Part shown: one piece after another, positions 1-11,769 of the stretch
Position numbering within the stretch: position 1 is the stretch's first letter
Layout of the letters: each line of letters opens with the position of its first letter
Source: Mixia osmundae IAM 14324
Taxonomy: Eukaryota > Basidiomycota > Mixiomycetes > Mixiales > Mixiaceae
DNA length: 64,000 nucleotides
NCBI RefSeq assembly: GCF_000708205.1
Contig: NW_014575549.1
Location: 1-64,000 of the forward strand
Direction: 5' to 3'
Program-made: the position numbers and the translations under genes
Notes under the pieces: model-generated
Databases searched by the model: none
What the model was told of the DNA's origin: nothing
What the model saw: only the letters and a program-made list of their open reading frames with translations

Positions 1-254
1 TCTCGGTTGTCAGAGGTGCGAATAGAACGCAAGAATCCAGCAACAAGCGGGGCATCGTCACCCTTACGTACAGCTCCGATCGTCTACCGCCAGAATCGCA
101 CTGCTCACTTTGCGCTCGTCGGCGCATCAAAGGCTGTGAACATCGCGACCTAGCGCAACATCAGATTGTGCGTGCACTGTCCCTACAGACAACTAGCACT
201 CTGCGCCCGCGAGAAGACACGCCCCCGTCAGAGACGGCGGCGGCAGATACGATC

Positions 255-2678
255 ATGGCCTCAGGCAGAGGCAGACGCGACCGGGCAGAGTCCAACATGC
301 CAAGGCGTGCGCCTCGCTGGGCTGTTCACTCAGAAGACGTGAGACTGGCTCATGGCACGGACTACCAACCATCTGAAGACTGCGAGTGGAGGACGTTGAT
401 GATCAAGGGCCAGCCGATGACGCTGCGTGTGCTCCGGCTTGATCGACACGCTGCCTGTACATGCTCGTACAAGCCTGTACCTGGTCAGGACACCGTCTGG
501 AAAACTGGCGTCATCTATGGCCTTACGGCGCCCTCANACGCCATGATCGAGGTGCGATCTTTGCGTCTGCTAGCGTGTACGCTGATGTCCTTTCTTCAGT
601 GCACCAAGTGCATGAACAATGATTGCCCACGAGCAGTAAGAACCCACAAAAAGNGCGGCGGCATCCGAGACCGGTCGTATTGGATCACAGGCGACTTTCG
701 TGCTCAGAAGCTCTTTTCAGTGGGCTCTGGCCTCGTATTCACGCACGAGATTCTGGACAGCTACCTGGCACATATGATCACCATGGCTACACCCTTCAGT
801 GCCTTCCATGCCATGACATCGTTGTTGNACGAAGCATCGGATCCGATGGCCAAATTCGTGTCGGCCAAGACTTTTGCAAGCGCATTTCGGCGATACATGG
901 CATTCAACGACATAGTGCGCAATATGAACGACATGAAGTGCAGCATCTGTGGCGACGATCCAGAGGTCGTCATTGTCGACGGATACGCCGCAGGATACGA
1001 CAAGACGAGCGTGTCTGGTAATCTACGGGCGCCAACAAGGGCCGATCCGGGCATTGTCTTTCCGGACGTCAAGGCTCCGACGAAAGGCTTGCAATACGTC
1101 AGCGATTACCACCTACGCTTGAGACTCCTGACGGCCTTTGTCGGCCAAGTCAAGGACAAGGAAAAGGCCTTGCCGTCTGCAGACATGTTCCAAGAGGATC
1201 TCGCTCGCTTGTCGAGAGTGATCTGCCCTGAAGACCTGGCGAGGCGTCGACATCGAGAGCAAGCAACACTGAACGCGAGTCTGACGGTCTTACAGCGCTA
1301 CCTCGAGTATCTGGCCGGCATGACGGAGCATCAGTGGCAAACCGACCTCGAGATTAGGCCACATCGTGACTTCATCATTCAATTGCTCGGCCCTGGCTCT
1401 ATCCTTAGTTTCATCACGTCCGAAGCTGCCAAACGACTCGAAAAATGGTGCATAGCTGCGCGGAACAGGCCCCAGGAAATGCGGACAGATCAAGCCGTGC
1501 GATATCGAGAAGCTCTCGCGCAGCATCAGAGCTTCTTCGAGAAGGACTGTCCGGTGTTAGGCACGCTCTGTTCTATCTATGCGGCTAGTGGCAAGCGAGT
1601 GCTACCCTTCGAGCGCCTTCTGCACGACATATCCAAGCGGACGCTGTCTGCCTTTGAGATGCTCAAGAACGGTCGTGAGGCAGCTCCGCCGACGCCGGAA
1701 GCGTTTGCACCTATCGATTCCCTGCGTACTGGTTCAGTCTACGGCCAACAGTATCGCAAGAGGCCAACCTACAGCAGCCTANGACACGACCAGCGTAGTG
1801 ACAGCAGCAAGAAGAATTCCGCAGCATCTAGACGAGTTGACAATAACGAAGCGTCTACAGAAGCGAACGATGGCGACCAGGACGCGTACGACGAAAGGCA
1901 CTGCCAAAAGTTCTATGACGAATACAGGAAAGCAGGCTTGACTGGCGGCATGCTCCTGGTCTGGTGTAATCACCTTGTCTGCTACGGGTTCCACTTTATC
2001 GAGACATCGGAAGGCAGGAACGATATCTTCACGGCGCTTTACTGTTTCTTTCGCAGAGCGCCCAGAGTAGTCGTCTACGACTTTGCGTGTGCACTAGGGC
2101 CATACTGCATGCAACGCGAACCGGACTATTTCAAGAAGACCCTGTTCCTCATCGATGAACTGCATGCCAAGTCTCACACAAAGTGTACATCGAATGCTTT
2201 CGTCAGCAAGTACATGGCTCATCACAAGGAGGTTCGACACATCAACACGAGCGCCGCCGAGGTTGCAAATGCCTGTCTTAAGCGCATCCGAACATCGGTG
2301 TCATATTCAAACGAGCGCAATGCCATAGCCCTAGCAAGGATCTTTGTGCTGACATGGAACTGCCAGCGTCAGCGTCACAATGCGAACAACACGACTCGAG
2401 CGACCAGCCGCGCACGATGCAAGCCTCGGGCTACTTTCAAGCAATCGAATATCGTAGCCCTGTCTAAAGGGACCGTGCAAAGATTCCAACCTGGCAGCTC
2501 CGATGACGAAGCGGGCTGCTTCAGCGCGCAATCCTCAGAACATGCGAGCGCGAGCGACTCAGAGGAAGATACGCTTGTCGATGACCCTGTCGAAGAGGCT
2601 GCTCGACAAGAAGGAATGGTTGAGCGCAACCGCATCGAGCTCATGCAATTGAGCCGTACACCATCTCCGAACACATAA
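255..2678 (+). mobile_element. KDZ-like (Kyakuja/Dileera/Zisupton) DNA transposase
   Basis: One open frame of 807 codons from the first in-frame ATG; the frame is open further upstream but only with non-ATG codons. The N-terminal part has paired cysteines (CTKCMNNDC, and CSICG before an IVDG strand). The C-terminal part has an acidic triad in a DDE-like order: Asp in VVYDFAC (about residue 609), Asp in LIDELHAKSH followed by KC (about 634), and Glu in AAEVANACLKR (about 669). This layout recalls the KDZ transposases abundant in basidiomycetes; the family is recalled, not searched. Three bases in the frame are N (537, 654, 828) and a fourth is at 1782. No frameshift or internal stop is visible, so it may be recently active. 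The tail is acidic and Ser-rich. I could not see terminal inverted repeats; the left end may lie outside the window. Confidence 0.7.
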
Positions 2679-2794
2679 AGATACAAGAGAAGACCCCTCT
2701 CGCACGTCGAACCAGCGAGCGCTNCGGGAAGCCTGTCTCCTGGCAGACAAGCGTAAACTAAGATAGCGTAATCGAGCAATGAAAGGGAAGACTA

Positions 2795-4708
2795 TTATGC
2801 AGAAGCTTCTGAGCCGTCCTGATCGTCCTGATCGTCCTGATCATCGCTGCTGGATTCGAGTCCAGGATGATCCGTCTGAGCTCGAGTCTGTGCAGACGCC
2901 AGGGCTGCACGCATCACCTTCAGTTGTCTCTGCAGAGCCCGGTACTTCGCCACAGAAACTGTGCCCTGTTCACCATTCACGGCGTCGTCGATCGGCTCGT
3001 CGTCCTCTAAGCGACGTTGCTCCTCCGTGTATATCTTGCGTTGGTTATAGCCGAATTCGAAGATCTTCTCTGCAGCGTTCAAGATTGCCTCTCGGACCTT
3101 TTCATCCTGCATGAGGTCAGCAGATGCGTGGACGTAGTTGATGCCGGTGTGGAGCTTTTTCGTTGCTGGACACCAGGCGGATTCTGCCATAGATGCCGCA
3201 TTGTCTATCTTATCGCCTCGCGCTCCGAAAGTGACAAAGAATTGACCTGGCAATATCGCTTCTGTCTTGATGATCTGCATGGAACGCACGCCAGTATCAG
3301 CGCATACGTATGAGGCGCTATGAGGCGCAGAAGCCAAGATATTTACCATGCCCATGTCTTGGTATCTGCGGTAACAGAAATAGTTCTCCGCCTTCTTCTT
3401 CTTCTCCGTTTTAGTTTTGGGCCCCTTATAATAGTTTTGCATAGGCGTGAGCGCAGGCAAAAGACCAGTGTGCGATGCTATATTTGTAGACCCGCTCAAT
3501 CCATCAGGAGCGCAGTAGCGGAGCAGCACTTGCTTCCATTTAGCTATACGCGAACGCAGCAAGCAATGAGCGAGTGCACGGGTAAGACGGTGCAGCCTCA
3601 CATTGTTTGCCAGTCATGCTCATCACTATGCCTTGCTCGTCTCGCCAAAGTAGCTTGAAGTTGTTGCCTGCCGTCTTGTTGCCGTCAACAACCTTTTTGC
3701 GCTTTCGTGTTCCCTCGGCCTCTTCTCTGGCCTTTTCCGCTTCCTCGGCAGCAGCTTTATCCATCGTGGTCTTGACTAACTGCTGCTGCTTGATTGGATC
3801 CTTAATTACCGAAGCGTAGAGCTCTCNACGGTCAACAATGTGTCGCAAGAAGGCCTCACGCCAGGAAGAGGCAGGTGGCCTTTTCCCAGGCTGCTGAGAT
3901 GAAGATGACGCCTGACCGTCTGCCTGGCTACCTGCAGATGGGACCCTTTGATCACCAGATACGCCGAAATTGCCTGAGCTAAGCGCAACAGGCCCGAGGC
4001 GAAGCAGCTCAGGATCGACCGGCACGTCGGTTCGTGTCGATTGACCCTGTCCAAGTCCATGCGGCCGGGCTTGCNGCGTAGATTGATCATCATCGGCACC
4101 GTCCATGCGATCAACAGACGTCGCACCGGCAGCATTTGGCCTAATGTGGGATGCTGGATCTGCCGGAAGGTTCGCGGCGGCGGCAGCGGCGGCAGCGACA
4201 GCGGCGGCGTGCTGCTGGCGGTAAGCCTAGATCGCCCAGAAGGATCAGCACTATTGTCCATGACATCATGACCTCATCATACCTGAAATTCTTCAGGCGG
4301 ATCTGCTTCGAATTCGGTCATCCGACCTTCGGTTGCATAAGCCTGCACGGTTCCCAGCCATTCCGTGAACACTTGCAAGCGCTCCTCATCTAACGCTGTG
4401 TCAGATTGAAGACCCAGTGCTGCGCATAGTCTCTTTTCGATGACGCTGTGCTCCTGCAGCGTGCGTGCGACTATCTCGTCGTATAAAGACGCCAATAGCG
4501 CGTAGCGCTCCGGGCCTGACAGGTCGGCATTCGACGGTCGCGACATCTCTTCGCGCACCTGCGGAAGAGCATCAGGCCGCGTAGCGCTTGCTCCCTTCGC
4601 TCTGCCGCCTCTCTGAACAATGGCAGCTCGCTTAGGGACGTGTGCGACCGGTTCGAGGCCATCGAGGCCCCGCGCTCTCTTGCTGGCCTTGCGTACACGG
4701 CCGACCAT
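2795..4708 (-). CDS. Unrecognised spliced gene facing the transposase
   Basis: Starts at an ATG at 4708 and stops at 2795, 116 bases past the transposase stop on the opposite strand. Two introns join open frames cleanly: 4282-4227 (56 nt) and a 58-nt intron near 3600; a stop-free 72-nt intron near 3300 is optional. This gives 599 or 575 residues. In order: a basic N-terminus, a helical segment, a poly-alanine run (about residues 148-158), a Gln/Ser-rich linker, a charged helix ending in RKRKK, a block with conserved-looking aromatics (NYYKGPK, NYFCYRRYQ), and an acidic tail made of Asp-Gln-Asp repeats. The tail is encoded by a 9-bp tandem repeat. Three N bases lie in or by it (2724, 3827, 4075), so it shares the ambiguity of the transposase and may be the second gene of the same element. 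I know no family for it. Confidence 0.6.
2815..2842. repeat. 9-bp tandem repeat coding an acidic tail
   Basis: The unit gtcctgatc is repeated three times in a row and a diverged copy follows. On the minus strand it codes the Asp-Gln-Asp repeats at the C-terminus of the unrecognised gene, so copy number would change the length of the tail without breaking frame. Confidence 0.85.
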
Positions 4709-4958
4709 GCTGGGTACGACTGCGACGTGTCTGACTGTTGTAGGCCTGTAGACGTCCTGTCAGTAGGCAGTACTGCTGGCTATCGAAGCAGTCGAGCCCG
4801 TCGAACGGCTGGGCATGCGCTGGGCTCACGCGACTTTCTTGCCCTAAGGGGAGCCCCCTCAGGCGCGATTTTCTGAGTGAAAATGCTTGTTCACGGTCTC
4901 CGCGTAACGTGACTGCGTCGACTTTCCGCGAGCTGGCGAGGCCCAGTCATCATCCAGC

Positions 4959-7917
4959 ATGGACTGCCCTCACCTCGACAAGCTCGCTCTCCGTCCTCCC
5001 CGAGCTTCACAAGCAGTTCATCGGGAAGAGTGCACCCAATGCTTCGACAACCAGGCCCGTCCACCAGCATCTGAACATCGACCATTGCTTAGCAGGCTGA
5101 CGGATGCAGGACGGACAAGAGGGCATCGATGTCTGCCTGACATGCTTCAACGGAGGCTGCCCGAGCTACACGAGCAACGAGCGACACCATGCTCAGACCC
5201 ACTTTGACCGCAAGGGGTCTACACATGCTTTGGCCGTCAATATCAAACGCAGACGAAAGCCGCAGGCTGTCAAGGCAGCTGAGCTCGCTGTGATCGCATG
5301 CGCGAGATGCTGAACCTTCGAAAGCAGGCGGCAAGTGAGGAACAACCGCCCCTGAAGAAGCTGGCTATTCGAGAAGAAGCGCCAGAACACGAAAAATACT
5401 CGTTCGAAACGACGCTCAAATGCTACGCCTGTGCCCATCCTGGTGCCCCGATACAAGGCAATGTGCAGGTGAGAGTGTCCCAATATGGAGGAGCTTGTCG
5501 TCGCTCAACACTCCTGCGCGTGTAGACCGCACTCGTCGTCGCAAGCATACTCACTTCGATGTCGAGCGCGGCACAGTCTGAAGTAAAAGCGTGGGAGGAA
5601 GAGATCACGTCGTGCGCTCATACGAACAAGCTAGAGCAGGCTTCATCTCTGCGTCTGCAAGCAGCAGGTCAGCCCTCGTCTGTTCCAGGATGGCATTGCT
5701 GAGACAATCTCACTTCACCAGGCTTGGCGCACTGCTCGTCTTGCGAATTGACCGGCAATCTCTGGCTCTGTCTCACTTGTGGCGCTCTCAGCTGCGGTCG
5801 CAAGCAGTTCGGTGGCATAGGTGGAAATGGTCACGCTCTCGAGCATTTCGATGCCACAGGTCACCCCGTAGCTGTCAAGTTGGGCACCATCACGCCCGAA
5901 GGCGCAGCAGGCGAGTCCGTCTCCAAACGCTCAAGAGCCCTGCTGAAGCGATAGACCTTCGCTTCACAGATGTCTACTGCTACGCCTGCAACGACGCCAG
6001 GATCGATAACAGTCTGACTGGGCATCTCAAGCATTTCGGTATCTCTGTGCAAGAGCAGCAAAAGACAGAGAAGAGCATGACAGAGTTGGTCGGTCTTAGC
6101 TCATTCATTGGAGAGTGAGATCTGACGAGATGGCGAGCAGCAAGTAGAGCAGAATCTCAAGTTCGATTTTGCGATGACCGACGAAGCGGGCAATGAGCTC
6201 GAGCCGCTCTTCGGTCCCAGCCTCACAGGAATGCAGAATCTCGGCAATAGGTAAATTGACGATAACAGAAGCGGGTTCGCAGCTGAGAAGACACGGGCAG
6301 TTGCTATCTTGCATCGGTCATGCAGACGGTCTTCTCGCTCGATCAGTTCAGTCCTCGCTACGTGCTCAACTCTGGCAGTCATCCGCTGCTATGCACTTCA
6401 GACGATCCAGCGACCTGCTTCGAATGTCAGATGGGCAAACTTGCGGATGGCTTACTGTCCGGTCGATACGCGGTTCCTCGTGAGCCCGAACGGGACGCAA
6501 CGACGCACACTTTTGCAGGAGCGGAGAGCGACGATAGCAAGAAGGATGGGCCGGTCTTCCAAGCAGGCATCAAACCAAGCATGTTCAAGGCCCTCGTCGG
6601 CAAGAACCACGCAGAATTCTCGACAATGCGACAACAAGATGCCGATGATTTCTTCCGGCATCTCATTGCGCAGATACAGACGAACAATAGAGGCATGCTC
6701 GGGCCAGACGGCTCTGCTGCTCGCGATCCGACTCGCTTCTTTCAGTTCCAGCTCGAACAAAAGTTGCAATGCGATGTCTGCAAGCGCGTGAAGTACCAGA
6801 CCCAGACGCAGGAAGCCTTATCGCTGCCCGTCCGTATGCAGCCGAAACCGATGCAGGATGACAGTACGACACATAAGACACTAAATGCGACAGGCGCCCA
6901 AGTGACAACTGAATACGAACAAGTCACGCTCGAAGAATGTCTCGATAATGTCACTGCGCCTGACGAGCTGCAATTCACTTGTCCGGCCTGCCAAGCCTCT
7001 CGATCTGCAACGACCCAGACGCGGCTGGCTTCATTTCCTGATGTTCTAGTCTTACACGCTCAACGGTTCCAAATGGTCAACTGGGTTGCTCAGAAAGTAC
7101 CCGTACCCATCAAAGTGCCCTTTGGAGAATTATCGCTCGATCGCTATCTCTCCTCGGGAAAGATCGCAGAAGAGGAAGAGCTTCCCAATGACGAAGTGGT
7201 ACAGGCGACGGGTCCGATATTCAACAGTGATGCCATGGCTGCACTGGAAGGCATGGGCTTCCCTGCCATTCGCTGTCAGAGGGCTTTGCTTGCGACCGGC
7301 AATTCAGATGCGGAAGCGGCAATGAATTGGCTCTTCGCACACATGGAAGATCAGGGTGAGCTCAAACAGGCCATATACCTCCACGCGCTAATGTCGACAA
7401 CAGACATCGATGCGCCCTTACCAGCGGTAGAGCCCCCATCTACTTCGGCAAGCGGAGGGCCGTCTGCAGATCTGATCGCTGGACTGGTCGACATGGGATT
7501 CGCGCCCAGTCAAGCTCGCAAGGCTCTACGATTGTCGAACAACAACTCGGAAGCAGCCGTTGGCTGGCTCTTTGAGAACACAGATGATCCGGGCGAGGAC
7601 GAAACGCCAGTAGCACCTGGGGTTACGTCCACAGCCATCGAGCAAGCGGGTAATACAAACTTGCCCGCAAAGTATCGCTTGCACGCCTTCATCTCGCACA
7701 AAGGCCCATCAGTGCATTCGGGGCATTATGTCGCTCATATCTACAAAGCTGCGCAAGGCTGGGTGCTGTTTAACGATGAGAAGGCGAGTCTGGTGCCTTG
7801 TCTGCGATTTCAGGGCTGAACCTCCCTCAGGTTGTCAAAGCAGAATCGGGCATGCAGAGTGCCGAATCACTCTCACCGTTTGCATATGTCTATGTGTATG
7901 TGCGCTGTCAGGCATGA
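4959..7917 (+). CDS. UBP14: Ubiquitin carboxyl-terminal hydrolase, USP5/Ubp14 type
   Basis: Disassembles free polyubiquitin chains. Reconstructed exons: 4959-5054, 5110-5268, 5325-5468, 5577-5667, 5722-5910, 5970-6088, 6141-6250, 6301-7783, 7831-7917, giving 825 residues, the usual size. Domains in order: an N-terminal zinc finger (CPHLDKL, REECTQCFD, VCLTCFNGGC); the ZnF-UBP that reads the free ubiquitin C-terminus (CSSCELTGNLWLCLTCGALSCG, then GNGHALEHFD); the catalytic Cys box NLGNSCYLASV, with the Cys codon just after the intron that ends at 6300; QQDADDF; two UBA domains near nt 7220-7350 and 7470-7590; and the His box HSGHYVAH. Three introns (5055, 5911 and 7784) appear to start with GC. 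At the last one a GT at 7793 also keeps frame but would insert three residues into the conserved NDEKVV. Confidence 0.93.
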
Positions 7918-8093
7918 TGCATATTCGCTTTCCAATCAAGTGACCATGCATCATAGACTTCGACTTTACTCTGCTGCAATTGACGCGGTTTCTGCACCAA
8001 TCGCGGCTTTGCTCTGTCGCTACTGTAGCCAAATAGCAGCCTCGTCGCGTAAAAGGCGCAGCAACGCGCTCACTGCAGAGCTTGCTAGCCGAG

Positions 8094-8630
8094 ATGAGCA
8101 AAGCTGTCGCGGGCCCATCGAGCATGCGGCAGCAGTCTGCATACAGCCAGCAGCCGGCACTCGCGCAAGAATCATCTGAACTCGGCCTATCGTCAGCGCA
8201 GCTCAAATTGCGCGAGAAACAGAAAGAGCTCGACGGCTTCCTCAAAGTAGAGCAGCAAAGCGCACAGGCAGGTCATCACTGAGCTAGCCTAGACCAGCTC
8301 ACGAGGACCCTGCAGCTGGCGTTATATTTCGAAAAGATCGCAGGTCAGACAGAGCTGCTCCTTACGAGCGGCGAAAGTAGGCGCGAGCTGCTCAGTAGAG
8401 ACTGATGCTCATGATGGCATGTAGCCGTCGCACAGGTAGCGAGTAATTGGGGCAACGTATTCCGGGCGACCAACCTAGCGCTAGGCGAGATTGCTGCTCA
8501 GGGTGCTATAGCTAAGCTGACAGTCAAAACAGCGTCGTTGGCGGCAAAGAGGAAAGAAGCTGGCGAGGGCGAGTCGCAGGAGGGCATTCTGCCGGAAGTG
8601 CTTGTGAGGATTCCGACAAGCGAGAACTGA
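8094..8630 (+). CDS. DAD2: DASH complex subunit Dad2
   Basis: Part of the ring-like DASH/Dam1 complex that couples kinetochores to spindle microtubules. The C-terminal exon carries the family core VAQVASNWGNVFRA and ends in a LPEVLVRI-like tail, as in yeast Dad2. The N-terminal exon has the coiled-coil LREKQKELDGFLK. A frame-consistent model uses introns 8272-8343 and 8377-8424 and gives 138 residues, the usual size. The first intron is uncertain: an ITELA segment that resembles the Dad2 coiled coil falls inside it, so the real splice may differ. It lies 176 bases behind Ubp14 on the same strand and converges with the pseudokinase gene. Confidence 0.78.
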
Positions 8631-8676
8631 GGACCACGATGTTCAAAACTGTTGTTGACAACACGCATAATCTGCA

Positions 8677-11635
8677 TTAGTACTTGTATCCAGTGAAGGT
8701 CGTCGGCGGACGCGAACTTGTCGGCGGCGGGCTTGGCACTGCAGTTGCAGTCGGCCCTGCAGGCTGAACAGTCTTAGCCGCCATCCTCGCCCTTCGCTCT
8801 TCTCGCATCGCCGCGAGCTTCGATGCCCGTTCATCTTTGGCCGACGTAGCCGGGGCTGGCTTCGACGGCGGCGCGAGTGATACACTCTTCAAGCTTGAGA
8901 CTGACGGGACCGGAGCCCTCGTTGGTGAGGTGACATTGCTCCATTCGTCGGTGGCTGACGTGAGTGACGGCGTGAGATTGAAGCTGTTGTTCGTCTTGAT
9001 GCCAGGATCGGTTGCCCACGCGTCTGTAGCGCCATCGTCCACGATCGCTGGCGGGTCGCTCCAGTCGTTCGCGAAGTCGTCTGCAACATCTGGCTCTTCC
9101 TCTGCCGACGCTACGGATATTGGTCTCACTGACGCAGCCTGAGGTGCGCGCGTCTCGGAAGCTGTCATGACATCAGCATATTCCATTCGGAATGTACGGA
9201 CATACCTAGTGCAGCTGCGAGGGCGGACGATGACTTGAGTGAAGCTCCCTTTAGCTTGAGCGTGCCTGATTTGGATGGCGAGCTATGAGGCGATGGTCGT
9301 GACAGCGAGCGGCTCACGCGTGGCGCTGCTGCTCTTGGGACTGGATCGAAAGAGCCCCAGTCGTCTTCTTCCGGCTCTTCATCGTCGACAGCTTGCCCGG
9401 GCTCTTCCCAATCACCGCGATCGCTTGTGGCATCGCTAGAGCTCATAGAAGCTGTGGCACTCAGTTGTTGCGCGCCCGGCACTAAGGGCGCGCCATTCGA
9501 TGCAGCAGCCGCAGCAACCGTGCCAGAGTGACCATTGGTTGCTGCGGCAGGCACAGTGCCCATTACGATGGGCGTAGCCAGCTCCGTCGCAGAGAACTTG
9601 GCAGTGAGCGAAGTTAAAGCCCAACCTGCCAGCGCATTGGCTGCTCCCGTAGCGCTGGTGGCCATGCCAGGCGCACTCGTAGCTGCAGCTTTTTGTGCTT
9701 GCGTCGGTTGTTGTCCTGGTTCGGCCACGATGGCAGTGTCGGGCATGCTGGCAGCGAGAGATTGTGCGCGCTTGACGAAGGTATCCATCGCTTTGAACGC
9801 TTGATCTCTGACGAGCTTCTCTTTGTCGACGAGCGTGATGGACATAGCAGGTATCACCCTTCCTGCTAGGTCGTCCCGATCGAAGCATTCCACCGTAGCC
9901 ATGAGCGCCATGAGACCTGCTATCCTCGCGTGGACGAACGGATCACGAACGGCTCTTGCAAACGCCGGTATGAGCACTTTGCGATTCGTGCTGAGTGAGA
10001 GATGCTTCGATAATCGGCCAAGCAGTATGCAAGTATTGGTGCGGATTCCAGGCTCTGGATCTTGCTGCGCCTTGGCAAGATGTCGCAGCAAATCGTTATT
10101 CAGGATTCTGTCAGAAAGCTGAAGACGGCGTTAGCTCAAGGTGAATTCGCGGATGCTTGCCACACCTTCGGCGCTATCAAGAGAACAGACTTGACAGTCG
10201 CTTCGCGTATCACAGGCACGAGATCAGCGAAGCCAGTCATCTGTTCGGATTGCTCAATTTCTTGCACAGCAAGAACGTGGCGAACTGACCAGGTTAGGCC
10301 AGACCTTGTCTGTTACCGTCTTTGCATCGAGAGCATCTGCAAATTGGGGTAGATTTTCGAGCAAGGCCATGCGCATAGCGCGGTCGGGACTACCGAACAG
10401 TCTGACGAGCGGTGTCAGGATTGAGACGGAGTATTCTTTCGGTGGTAAGCTCGTGCCAAGAGACACGACAAGCGGTAGCAGCGTAGGTCCACCCGGCCCA
10501 TATTCCATCGCTTTGACGAGCGCTGGTAAGACTTTGTACTTGAGGAACTCGGGCGGCAAGGCAGCATGTGTCTCTTTGATCGTCTTGATCAGCACTGCCT
10601 TATCGCCCTCACTTGCGAGCGCAAAGCCTTCTAAGCCTTCTGTCAGTTTGACCAGCCGATTACTACTGAAGAAGCCAGTCCCCTGCGGCCCGTCAGAAGC
10701 CATGCCGATATTACAAAATGTCTCTACTGAGCCGCGAGAAGCTGGATTCGGATTTGCCAGCCTTCGCATAGCTGCATGGATGGCAGGCGGTATGTTGCCT
10801 CTGCTCGGCGGAAGTATCGGATTCGAATCGCTGTGGAAATTGACAGGCAGTGGGCCATTGAAGAGCACGTGAATAAGCAGATGAAGCTGGAATGCGTCTA
10901 ATGCAGACACATTGCAGTCCCTCAAAGCCTCCCAGCCAGACCGCCGGGTCTCTGGACTGGCCCATTGTCCTGCGTTAGGCAACAAGCCGCCTTGGGAGTA
11001 TATAACAGCGCCCTGAGGGTCTTTGGGCGAACTGAGCACTTCAAACCCGCCAAGCCGCCACTCGCCACTGGGCGTCGTCATGATCGAGCTTGGCCTCAAG
11101 TTGCCGTGCACAGAATGGCCAGACGTGTTAACGAACTTGACGGCGGTGACGACGCTCTTGAGTCCCCAGACTTTCCATTCACCCATCTTACTCGTGTCTA
11201 TATTTCCCTCTTTGCCCACCCGGCGTGTGAGAGGCTCAATCTTTTCAGTGATGATGTAGATGGACGAGTCTGCTTCGGTGCCATCGAGGAATTTGAGCAC
11301 GTCGGGGTGCCGTAGCGTTCGTAGCTTTCTCAACGCATTGCGTGCAAGTGGTAGTAATGCTCGCCTGTCTTGGCGGTTGGATGACGACGCGGAAGAGCTG
11401 AACACAAAGATGGACACCGGCGTAGCATCATCCTGTTCTCGATCACAATCAGCTCGGATTGGTAGCAGCCAGGCGCTGAGCTGACTCTTTTGAGGCCTTC
11501 GTGCAACGACCAAATTGTCTGCCCTTCATATTCGCTGTCTCGTTCACCTATCGAATACGCTGGCAGACCGGGCACGCCTGTGCCTTTGGCGAGCGCCGCC
11601 TGCGCCGCCGAGGACACATAGCTCAGCAGGTTCAT
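8677..11635 (-). CDS. CEX1: Scy1-like pseudokinase with HEAT repeats
   Basis: Scy1/SCYL1 family proteins bind COPI vesicles and, in yeast (Cex1), take part in tRNA export; family knowledge only. Start at MNLLSYVSS (11635). Four introns of 53, 49, 47 and 44 nt give 921 residues. The N-terminal kinase-like domain lacks the motifs for catalysis: the catalytic loop reads HGNLRPSS where a kinase would have HRD, and no DFG is seen. Next come helical HEAT-like repeats with the family signature ADLVPVIREATVKS and a following LAPK. The C-terminal 300 residues are low complexity (Ala, Ser, Pro) with acidic DDW motifs, and end in TFTGYKY. This tail could bind vesicle coats, which is inference. Confidence 0.88.
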
Positions 11636-11769
11636 TCGGGTGCGTGGCAATACGAGTCAGCGAGACGAACGCGACGCGCCAAAGCAGACAACGCTACTCG
11701 TACATTTGACAACAGAATGTATTGCCTCAGTCAGGCCACATAGATCAGTCTTGATATATAGGTCGCTTT

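Noticed and set aside
1-254. Terminal inverted repeat of the KDZ-like element
   Set aside because: Compared by eye with 4709-4958 in reverse complement; no match of more than a few bases. The left end may be outside the window.
7784-7830. GT donor at 7793 for the last Ubp14 intron
   Set aside because: It keeps frame but inserts three residues inside the conserved NDEKVV; the GC donor at 7784 fits better. Kept as an alternative only.
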